A stretch of DNA of 64,000 bases from Anoplolepis gracilipes. Its lineage: Eukaryota; Arthropoda; Insecta; Hymenoptera; Formicidae. The position numbers and the translations under genes were made by a program. Below the pieces are notes generated by a model. That model did no database searches, was not told the origin of the DNA, and saw only the letters and a program-made list of their open reading frames with translations. This document shows positions 12,601-25,100 of this stretch, one piece after another; the stretch's first letter is position 1, and every line of letters begins with the position of its first letter. The stretch lies in contig NC_132974.1 in assembly GCF_047496725.1 (NCBI RefSeq), positions 9,619,001 through 9,683,000 of the forward strand, written 5' to 3'.

Positions 12601-15600
12601 ATGCATACTTTTATATATTAATTATATACAAGGTGACCCAAAGTAGTAATATTAATTACGTCCAATATACATATAGAAAAAAAAATGGCAAGTATGTGAA
12701 ATGTATAATTTTAGGTAACCTTATATATACAGAGACGCATTCCAGTTTCAAATTGTCACGATCATTATCATTATCTCAACGATGCAAACACGTTCTGGCG
12801 AAAAAAAGAAGGGAACCTTTGTGCATGATATGTGAACAACATGCGTGATAATTTGAAACTGGTGCGATATATGAATTATCAATAAAAGTCCATGTAAGCA
12901 CACTGAAACAACAGTTAATAAATACGATAATTAGCAAGCCTGAAATACGATATGAGCAAACTCGTCGATTGGTGTTAGGTGGCAGGCCATTTAACGTTAG
13001 TGAGGACACAAAATATACGGCTCGGGGTAACGTGCAAAAATGCGTTTCTGCGCGGAAGCAACCATTGTATTGTACTTGTGATGTACAAAGCTAAATTACG
13101 CAATAATTAATCGATTTGCTGTCCGTTTTTTCGTCCAACCGGCGTGCTTGTTACTCGGCCTCGGCCACGGCCCATGTGTCGAAGAAGAGGAAGAAGCGGC
13201 CAACAATGTTAGTGCTACATAACGTAACTGTATGCTGCTATTAGAGGGCAATAACTCGCTCAATGCCATTTCAGCTCTAGCGAAAGCCCAACAATAAACA
13301 GTACGAATTGAACGGATTCAAGTGATATAGTATCGCATACGGGTATTGTGGAGTAAGTGCATGTGATGATTAAGACGAGTAGGCCTCGTCGGTCTGGTTC
13401 TTACATGTTCTGTATCACTTACACCATCTTACCTCGTTACATGTTAGGCCCACCTGGTTCTACCAGACGCGAAAACTTTTAATATCGCAGATCAAATACA
13501 CTAAGCGATATTATTTACATCACCTCGTTACCGGTAATATTTTGAATATATTAAAGGATATCGACTCTGGCAGAACGTATTTTGTCAGAATAACGAATAT
13601 AAATCGGAGATATATTTTTATTGACAATTAAATATATATGTATAATATATTGATAATTTAAAAATTTTTCAGAAACTCGATATTATTAATTTAAAGAATC
13701 GCTTCACGAGTGTATTCATTTATACTGACAAATTCTCGCAAAAGCTGCGACAAGTGGATATGCATGTACGGGAGAGGATGGAACAGGAAGCCGGAAACAG
13801 GCGTACCGTCGAGGTAACTGCTGTAGGCAGTGTTTCCCTTCACCATGCCGGTCTGCATCATCATCATCCCCACATCTGTAAAAATCCAGCGATCGACCCG
13901 GACACGGGTTTGTGAGTAAATGAACAAACATCATATATACATAGGGGAAAAACATGAACTGCTAGTATTTACGACACATTTTTTTAGTAACAGAAAATTT
14001 TGCCGAATTCGTACGTGCACTCACGCGCGAATAGAATAAATTGCATGAATTTTTGCGTATGCAGAAATACAAAAAACAAAAAGTCAAATATATCATTGGA
14101 CGAAAGTACTTAAAATAAGACAAGGAAATACTTAATAATATTATGTGAAAATTCAATAAATAAAATTTTTACTCAACTTTTTTTTTCAATAAGTATATAC
14201 ATTATTATTACAATTACTCTATTTAGTAATATATTTATTCTTAAATATATTATTAATTCTACAATATAATTATTTTTATTATTATAATTATTCCGTATAA
14301 TAGTCGAAATTACAATAAAATATGACGATATATAGAAAGTTAACAGCTTTTCGTCGGTCCACGTACGAATTCGAGCACGTCATTAATCACAAATGTATGT
14401 TTAACCATAAACAGATATATATTGTCGATGATATCTGAAAAATAGAAAATAAGCTCGCTCATCGGAGCGAGTTACCTTGACAAGTTTTTTCTCGTCACAC
14501 CGCCTGATTCTTGTAAAACCTAAAACGATCGGATTAACGTCGTAATCGTTCGACCGATCGCAGGTCGCTCGAGTGAGATACGAGTACCGGGAACAACGTT
14601 GATTGCCCAGGGTTTAGGGTATTACCGTTCCTGAACACGGACAAGACTGATCGTGATTGAACGGTAAGTCGCTCTACTCACGGGAGACTTATGTGGATAT
14701 GTAGTTGTGTATATGTGATCGTGTACGAGTGTACGAACCCGATGCCCGGTATGTCGCATGTGACATGGACGGAATTGTCGGTAGGGGCGACCCGGGAACT
14801 ACCCGATGTGCCTGTACGGTACGACGTTGGTTTCGTCGTTTGTAGGACAAATGGGGAATGCTCCTGTCGTCTGCGTACCACCGGACGGCCCAATTTCACG
14901 ACGATTCGAGAACGAGAGACGTCCGGCGAACGTGAGAGCGCGCGTGAATGCGGTGAAGATACGCGTCTCGATCGCGGCCGATCGGGCCGATCGATCGGCG
15001 AGGAATCTCCTCGACAACACAGTTAACACGTTGAGAAAGAGAGAAAGATAGAGAGAGGGAAAGTGAGAGAAAAAGAGAGAACACACGATCGAAGGGGGTA
15101 GTTTCGGAGAATAGAACGGAGACAGCGAGATATAAAAAGAGGATGAAGACAGACAGTGATTGAGAAAGAAGCTGTCATTACCATTATGGCATAAACGGGT
15201 CCGAATCCGAGAGCTAATCATGCATGCAAGGCGAGCGAGGGGGGGAGGGGGGGAAAAGTAGACACTAGTTAGTGCAGACTAATTTTCGTTCTTGGTCAGG
15301 TGGACATGCGCCAACTGACTGGACTATCGGGAATTACATGTTAGTCGGTACTTCATTTTTCACGTCATTTATCGCGCGATTAGAGAGAAAAAAAATATTT
15401 CCTCCAAACGAAAAATAAATTCATCACATTCAACGTGTTGCGTCACACGAAGCAACTTGACCTCTCAATATAATCAATAGATACTTGATAATTTTTTTAT
15501 TTTTCATTGTTATGCACACTGATATGCGTAAGAATATCACTTGTTATGCAGACCTCAGCAAATTGTTTTCGAGAATAATAAGCGACATGACGGTGAAAAA

Positions 15601-15793
15601 CGAAGAAGTACCCGATTGTCACATCGTCTTGGGGATTGTATCTTGCAATAATAATAAAAGATGCAATCATCATTATATTGATTATCATCGTCATTATGAT
15701 AATCATCCTCATAATCATCACCTTGGCTTGCAAGAGATTGATTAATGTGGGAGGTATATATGTATGTATCGATAAGACACTGAGATAGATAGA

Positions 15794-15853
<60 letters not shown>

Positions 15854-16894
15854 AAAAGAGAGAAATCAAGAAAGGGAATAACTTAAAAAGGATAATAGAT
15901 AATCACAAGGCGCGAAAAACAGAGTCTTAATACAAAGGCAGAACAGTAGATGGTACAATCAAATGGTTATGAGCAGCGAGCCATTAGTTGATGTTTGGCG
16001 AGTGAAGGGGGTTGGATCAAGAGCCAAGATCGTATATAAAATAGATAAGAAGAGATAAAAATAAGTGTTAAGAGATAGATTACAGATGATAGTAAAGTAC
16101 CAGACTTATAACGAACGAGTGTGAGAGACGTTACCTAAGTCCCGGCCCCAGGAGCGCTGCTGCTGCCCCACTAGATCATATATCACAATAGGATGGTCAC
16201 AACCGTGTCACTTCTTTAATAGTCGCATTTATTACTGTTACCGCGTTCTCTCAAACGAACAAAAGGAGTAAAAAAGGGTAAACCGGCAGAAACCGGATGT
16301 AGGGGTGGAGAAGAAGAGATATAAAGAGAGCTTTCCTACGTGACCCGTTCGCATTTATACGTTATTTTACATGTCGAGACGTTTATTAATTTTGCGAGTC
16401 ACACCGATGGCAATGCAACACTCTATCGATATCGATCGACAGAGAGAACGGGTAAAGATAAACCGCGTGTGGGACTCGCAATGCTATTGATAGATCGAGC
16501 GCGTTCTATGTACATCTGTGTACAGTTATATGTCAGATATAAACATATGTATAATAACCGGCGAAAGAGAAGATCGAATGTCGTTTAGGCAGAAAATTTG
16601 GCAAGAATCGAAAAAGACTTGTAAAGGATCACTGGGCTAGAAAGACTTACAATTTTTGCACTTGCACTTCTTGATCAGAGTCTCATCTTTAATATCATCG
16701 TGGCATGCTTTGCAATAGAACCACGCCCTGAAAATAAACAAAACAAACATCACTTAATCATACGAATTATAAAAAAAGATATCTTTTAAATTTTTATTTA
16801 TTTGATGGAAAATAAAACTGAAATTTTATATATATATATTTGTGAAAGAATATATAATAGAGTAATTTAATAAAATTTCATATAAATAAAATAC

Positions 16895-16948
<54 letters not shown>

Positions 16949-18389
16949 CTCGTCGCTCTCATTATATTATAGAAAATTACAAAATTGTTCCAAGCTATAT
17001 CATATATAAATTATTGTTGTAGACATATTGTCATAGAAAATATCCTGATTATTTGAATATGTTTGATTTGCGTTAAATACCACCTTATATCGGTAAATGA
17101 AAAAACCTTAATAACGCTATATATTAAGTAAAAGAATGTCTAAATAAACCTATTTTAAATTGTTTCAAAATATTTTCTTACCGTTTTACTTCGTCAGCAG
17201 ATTGAGCAATGAAGAATCCCTGAGTATTTGCAGCGATCTTGGCACCACGTGGATTAATCGAGATTTTACTGTCGGAGCCGCCTTCGCCCTTTATCTCGAT
17301 GGCCAGTAGTAAAAGCTTCAGTTTGGTGAAGCACAACCTACGACGAAGTCATGCATAATATTTGATGTCTTGCAAGTATGTCAAGCTAACAGAAAGTCTG
17401 CGTACATTTTACTTATTTTGTGTGATACATTTATGGACGTGACGATATTATATACAAGAAAATAGCTATTGACTGTGATAAGCAAATAGAAGTATCACAA
17501 AGGTAAAACGTCATTGATAATGAGTTGTGTGTGTGTATATATATTTACGTAAATAGATATAATAATGTGCGACAATCTGAATAGCATTCTATGTATATAA
17601 TATAAAAATTTTACAGCGAAATAAAATATCAATCGTAATATATAATAAATATCTACAAGTAATGTTAAGAATATAAATGGTATAATTTTTTATAATATAT
17701 TACAAACCATTAAGAAAATAGAAGAAGAAATAACTACTTGAGAAACTCAACTCAGTATCGTACGCATTAAAAGCAAACAATAAAACTTGAATTCGTAAAG
17801 ATAAAAACTTCTGCTTCTCGTATGAATTTTACATTTAAGAAAATAGAGAAAATATTTTATATATAAAAATTATACAAATGCTACAACTACTTAGATATGA
17901 ATATCTGTATACGAATACAAGTTTCATTCTTTGCAGAAAAATATGTATATATTAAATGCTCAACGTAGCATAAAGTATTTCCATCAAATTATATTGTATT
18001 TGATTGCACATGACAAAATGTGTATTAAAAAGTATGGCAAATCAAAAGTGCTATATTTTATAGTTTATTTATTATTCATAATTTATAATACAAAACATTA
18101 CTTTAAAAAATACTATATCTAAAAATGATAACCATTATTTAATGTAATGTTATCTAATTTCAAGTTTTTATACTTTATAAACATCGTTTAGCATTATTAA
18201 TTGACAAATATGCATTAGTAAGATATGTGTACACACCCACTGCGTAACGGGGCACTGATCAATGCAATCACTTAGCAATGCAAAGATATATTTTATTTCA
18301 CATATGGAAGTATTTATTAAATTTATATCACTCATTTATTTAAGAATAAATTTCAGATAAATATGTATATATATATTTTAAATATATTT

Positions 18390-18430
<41 letters not shown>

Positions 18431-21400
18431 ATACCCCGTTATCCTCGGTGATAAAATATTCATTAAACAATCATACAAACAACAATGCAACATATATTGA
18501 GTTAATTGCAAGCCATCATGCAGGAAAATTCTTACGTAAACGCGATCATTACTTATCTAATAATACGAGCCGAAGCATGCCAAGATAGATCGAAAGTTTC
18601 TATCGCTCTCTATAGGCTATCTATTACGCTCTAAGTTCCTAATCTAGTTCAAAGTTCCAGAAGGCATTCAGGAGATCCGGTCTCATCCGTGTAGGATCCA
18701 ACAGATTAACTAACGTTCGACAAGCATTTTATATATACGATTGTATATATACATGATATACGGCGTAAAAAGATAATAAAAGTGTTTATATCGTATCAAA
18801 TGTGAAGATCGCTTCTTACAAGTAGATCTCTCACACACGCAAACCAAATAATGGTGATAATCCAAGTGTGCGCATAAAACTCAAAAGAGAAAATTCGAAA
18901 GAATTATATAGCTTTCTGTCTCGCGAATGATACAATTCATTGATCTCTGTACATTGGTTGCAATATGTCGTTAAAGAATTCTATATCTATGATTGCTTTT
19001 ATTTATAAGTGCTACACTGAGAAAAAAAGTCGTTAACTTAACTAAATGCGTTTAGTTGATTATATAATTTTTTTAATTCAAATATGTAAATATTTAAGTC
19101 AAATATAAAATATTTGACTTAAATATAGAAATATTTTAATTTAAGTTAATTTTTGTTTAATACAAATATTTAATTACTACTTGTTTTCTTATATACATGC
19201 AACTTTAAATTCCTTTACAACTGATTATCAAATACAAAATCTATCACATTAAAATTAATAATTTGCGTGAAAATTTGTAAATTTTCAAAGGCTTATAATA
19301 TACAGAAGCTGTCGCTATTGCGATATGTTTATAAACAAAAGTGCTGACTATTTTCAAGTGTTGAATGTGTTATTTAGAAAACAGCAAAATTGAAAGATCA
19401 CAGAGATCGATGATACATAATCTTGATGGACAAATACGGTGCAATTCAGACGGTTGAGAAAGGATAAAATAAATGGCGTATCTATTTTGTCTTAAGAAAT
19501 TTTTCATCATTTTCTTAACTGTAAAATACTATGTTATAAAATAATATGTATTATGACGATTTATTATGTAATTTTGTTAACTTAAGAGATAAATTATATA
19601 TTTTAACTATATATGTTTATTGGGTATCGAAGGCTTAATATTTTTTGTAATATTTAACTTTTGCTGTAAGTTTTTTTATAATATTTAGGTTTTACTTGCC
19701 CACTTCCCCCAATGGAAACAAGCCGTGCTTGTTTATCTTATAAATATATTTCCTAATTAAATTTATTTTAATTTCACGTATAATAATTTGCAATTGAAAT
19801 AAAATATATAATTAGGTAAGAATTAAAACGCGTAATATGAATTGTTTCTGTACTTTTTATAGTGAATATGTATGTATGCTTTACACAACATTCATTCTTT
19901 TCAAAGTTTATTTTTATAATAAGATGTAAGTAAATAAGATTCACAAGAATATAAAAACATTTCTGTCGCTAAAAATTAATTACCATTGTGAGTTTTTTTA
20001 TAAAGTATAAATATATTTTATATTTTTGATATTTTATAGATGTCTCTCAAATATAAGATAGCCATATGACTAATTCTAATTGAAAGTCGCTTTTTATTTT
20101 TATTGTGTGTGTCTCAGGATCAGCGAGCAAATATCTATACAATATATTAGTGTTCGCAAAAAGCGATACCCCCTATAATTTCCGCAAAAACAAAACTGCG
20201 AGGTCGATTGTAAAGTCTGTTAACGAACAGTGCTTATTAATACAATACCTGTCAAAAGTATTGTATCACTTATAAAAACAAGAAAGTCGTTACTTTAATA
20301 AAAATTACAAATTATAATAAATAATAATGACCTTTTCAATCGGATCTTAATCCGATAAAACTATTGTGGGATGAACTTGATAGAAGTGTCCGAAAAATGA
20401 AACCTGTTAACCAAAAAGAAAGTGTAAAAGTATTTGCAAATATGCTGGAATCAAATATTAATAATAACTTTAAAAAAATTGTTGTAAAGAATGCTAAAAG
20501 TATGGTGCGGCAGTATTGAAAGCAAAGGAAAATTATTTTGAAAGATTAAAAATTTAATATTTTTCTGTTATTTGTTATAAATTTTAATATTTACGATATT
20601 AAAGCATAAAATGACAGTAATAAAATATGAATTAATAATATTTTGATAATATATGTTTTATATTTCGTTGATTAAAGTAACGACTTTCCTGTTTGTATAA
20701 GTAACGAAATACTTTTGACGGGTACTGTACATATTTAAGCAGAACTACGATCGATATCCACCCGTACACTTGTCCAACAACCTGTGTCAATGTGTTACCA
20801 AAATAAGTTTTACATACTTTTACATGGTAAAGAGCAGCAGGCATGCGTGTACAAAAAACGCGCTTTTGTTAAGAGAAGATTAGAACGCTACATCTAAGAA
20901 CACACACCATGACAAGGATACGGACATTAAAATTTGACAAAAAAGACAAAAATCTTGCCCGTTACTGTCTTATTGTCAAAAGTATTTATATAAAAAAGTA
21001 TCCAAAAATGTACAATCTCTACGTTATTTTTTTGTTCCTTTTGATAAAATAAAAATTTGAAAAAAAAAAAGACACAGTACGCTTCTTTCTCATTTCGTCT
21101 CACGTTGCGCCGTAAAAAAATTGACATTGTCGAAGCGAAATGCACGCTTTATTGAAACGAATGCGGATTTTGCAACGATTCTTGCACGCGCGCCTAATCG
21201 TAACTAGTTAAAATTTATAAGAACAGCTATTGGTCACGATATTGTGCACGAGCCAATTTCAGATTAAAATCCTCAAGGTTATCAATTAAGTCATATTCGT
21301 GACACTTAATGCATACATTTCACGCAAACTTCATAATTTAAGTACTTTTAATTACTTTCCGCAGTGATCTGCACGCGATAATGGAATAAAAAAAAATCGC

Positions 21401-22099
21401 AAAAAAAAATAGATAATTGATTGAATAGCACAAAAAAAAAGAAGAGAAGCAAATAAAATAAGAAAGAAATTGTTGAAAAGCAGAGGAAAAAAAGACTTTT
21501 ATGCGGGCCGCGTAAACGAATCAAGCTGTGAAAGGATTAAGCAATGCGCAATTCCAATCTCGATATCAATTGCTCCGTAAAATAGTGTCGAGATATGGAA
21601 ACGCTATCGTTCGACGGTCTCGATACGGTCGTTAAAATTGTTCCCGACAGGAACATTTTCGGAAACGCGCTTATTCGTACGCAAATCATGTGCGCTGGTA
21701 TGCGATTTCTAGCAATTTCCGCGACCCAAACGTTTAAAACACTTTCGATTCCCCGGTTGCCAATCAAGCGATTCCAATTATACCGAACACGATCGATTTC
21801 GACTCTTGGCGTGCAAAGTCCGCATTCGTCCGTCATTACGTTTCTCTACTTTATTTCTATGCAATTCACAAAGATCTGTGCAGAATTTCGAGCAGCTCAA
21901 AAATAAAAATAAAAAATGATTGAAAAAATAGTCGGGGCATCGAACGGAGGCAAAAAGAGAGAAAAAGTGAATGAATTTGTACAGCTCAAAACTGAACTAC
22001 TCTACGCAAAATCCAAACAAAAGGAGATAGACAAAGACGAATATATAGATACTAGTAAAGAAAAAATCGTTCAAAGACTGAAAAGATCGAGGAGAGGGG

Positions 22100-22162
<63 letters not shown>

Positions 22163-25100
22163 TTCTCATGATATATAAATATGTTGTTATATAATATATA
22201 TACGTTTGTAGATATCATAGAATAGTTCATTCAGTATTTAATAATTCGTGAGACGAAGATATAAGACAAAGAGAGAAAAAGAGACAGAAGGAAAAGAAAT
22301 TCGTAACCGAGTGTATTATATTGTACATGTATGTTCTTGTATCGTACGTATTATATCGTTCTTTCTTCGTTTGAATGTTGTATGAATGGTCCGTATAATT
22401 GTCAATGTATATGTGTGTCTGATGTAAGTATCTGTTCGGTACGTTTATGTGTGTGACAGCCATTGGCAGCGAGAACTTACTCGCTGGCTTGGGGAAATGT
22501 CATCCCGGTAAAGGACGGGGAGAGGGTTTCCGTGTACATCTCGCAGCCCGTGCCCTGCAGGTAATCATTCTGCCACGCCTGTGTGTCCGGCGACTGAAAC
22601 ACCAATCAACCAAACCCGAAGTCATCATACTTTCATGATCCACGTGCGGCGAGACCTTCCCCACAACGAAAAGTAGCAGCTACGTAACGTAAACGCGCTG
22701 CCACTCTTCCCGGGGGAAACTGTATAATGGGACGTTTTATTTTTCGTAAAGAAAAATAATTGTTTGATCAACGCGTCTGTCGATGAAGAAAAATTCACCT
22801 ATGATGCAGGCGCTCATTTTATAGTCCTCAACAAAATGTATGTATATTATATCTGTAAACAAATCTGATTAGGTCATTTCTCTGATCGAGACAGAATGTA
22901 TAAGCATTCGGAAACGCTCTGATGCTGATTTCGAGTGGCGCAATCCGTATTATGTTGCACGATGATCATGCACGATGATGCATCTCGCAATTATAGCGAC
23001 CGACCGGAGAGAGTAAGAGTTATTATCACCGTCTCCGAAACGAACGACCAACGGTAATGATCAAATTCCTAAAGCTGTAATTCCGGGGGTGAGCACGCGC
23101 GCATACTCACTCGCACTCACTCACACTCACTCACTCTGTAGCTCTACGTGTGCATATTCGAGTGCACACACTCTAATCTCTTGCAAATTCTGTCTCTCCC
23201 ATCAATCCCAGCGGTTCATCGATTGATCGAAACCTGAATTCTCGCATTTTCTTTCCTTTAGTTAGATTTCACATCCTTTGTGCGCAAGCCCTTCACTGTT
23301 TTTTTTATATATTCTTGTTATAATTCTTTCACAAAGCATGTAGCAAAGTTCTAAAGTATGCTAAGAGAGTATTCTCTCATTAAACATGAAAGATGACAAG
23401 AACGACAGATCTTCGATATTTTATTTCTCGAGCTACCATTTTTATAAATGGAGGAGCAAGACAATAGCGTTTCAAAAGTTCTAGATTCATAGTACAATAT
23501 TTTTATCGAGATATTTACGTCTGGTATTATTTAAAAATGATTTAGAAGCATGTGTAAACATAATTATTAAAGTAAAATTTATATTGAAAAAAGAAAATAC
23601 TATTTACCTACTTAATTTCTATTTCAGAAAGCACTTTAAAAAGAAATATTACATTCCCGCAGTTTTTTCCATTTATACAAAATTCCTGTGCACGAATCGG
23701 AAATATGAATCGTACGTTTGTGTGTTTCAGAGAACATCTTTGTCAAATAACCACCGTGATGGTAAACACGTTACTGCAGAATTGACAATAAAACTCAGAT
23801 CAAAGGATTGTTCTATGAATTTCAGCAACTTCATCGTTGACAAGATAATCACCGTATTTACTTCGAATGTCCGTCCGCCACTATGCCGGTTTAAATGAAA
23901 ATTTCTAGACTGGTTTTCTCCAGAAATTCTAAAACAAGAATCGGATAAAAAAAAGAAAAAAAAAATTCGCGAATACTCTACGAGTCTAAACGAGTCGGCT
24001 CTCTAACAAGATCGAGTCGTCGCAGTCGTTCCTCCTACCATCTCTATTTACTGTTAATTAATTGTTATTGTTACAAGTCTCGCAAAGTTACACGTATATA
24101 TCAGTTGCAGAGAAGGGTGAAAATATAGATACGTTACTGAAGCGATGAAGGGGTGGTTTACATCGATTAGGTGTAGCACAGATATGGTTTTATACAATAT
24201 AATAGACACATTTATGTATCATTTGTAATATGTATATACATATATGTATATATGCGCGGAGATTCGTTCCGTTGTATATACATATGTATATATATATGTA
24301 TATACTTATATATGTATATACGTTTACGTATATAGCGGAGTGGAGCGTAGTGAGAGACATAGGCGAGGCGAAGCTTCATCCCTTTTTTTTTTTTGCCTTC
24401 CGATTCAAGAGACTACGGACCTCCTTCGAGTGACTCTGTTGTTAACGTAATCGCGATAACGAGTCGCGAAATGAACAAGCATGACTGATATAAATGGCGA
24501 CGATTTTTCGAGCGAGTTTCGCTATTCTTATTCAAAGAAAATCCTCTCGTTCGATTTTTCGAGATTCTACCTATGTAGATGACCGAGTTATACGCGATGA
24601 AAACCACAAGTTTTGTCCATGTCTTACAAGAAGGAGTAGAAGAGTCATCCGTTTTCCATAAACTTTTTGCACAACTGCAGAGGAACTCGGCGTAAGTCGA
24701 ATGAATGAAATTGTTTTAACTCGTCTAATGAAATAAGTTTAAGTTTGTTTTCTGTAGCTATAACATTAAAATAACTTGATATACGCTGAAGATCTTTGTT
24801 TGATCTTATACTTAATTTGTTGAATCGTTTATTAAGAGATATTCAACGCGTTAGGAAATTTTTTTAACGTAAAATTCTCGAAAATATGTCTGTAAAAAAG
24901 TCAAAAATATTCTATAAAATTAATTTTTTTCTTTACCTTATATTTTTGAAAAATGATATCGATTATCATTTCAATGTCGCTGTGATAATCGTTTAAAAAT
25001 ATCTTTTCTACCATCATATTTAATTCATTACTGAGAAAACAAAATCTAATAAAGTGATCTAGCTCATAAAACTATCTTATCTAAGTTTCTAATTTTGAAT

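Larger units (their letters stand above)
17338..22480 (-). other. slo intron with Tc1-like remnant
   Basis: This is 5.14 kb of intron. It contains TA tracts at 18393-18428 and 22102-22161, a 16-bp perfect hairpin at 19090-19126 and the Tc1/mariner remnant at 20241-20729. The part at 21580-21850 is GC-richer and open on both strands but has no splice-site support. Confidence 0.8.

Noticed and set aside
14476..14519. A 44-nt segment with acceptor gatcgttttag and donor GTAACT, resembling another linker mini-exon.
   Set aside because: Entered in phase 1 it ends in phase 0, which would shift the frame of every downstream exon; the other mini-exons are all phase 1 to phase 1.
14806..15051. Plus-strand open frame with MGNAPVVCVPPDGP, possibly a nested gene.
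   Set aside because: Overlapping minus-strand frames are also open, as expected in GC-rich DNA; no recognised domain and no clear donor. Kept only as a low-interest finding.
21537..21906. Overlapping open frames on both strands of about 100 codons.
   Set aside because: Mutual shadows in a GC-richer stretch, without splice sites or recognised motifs.
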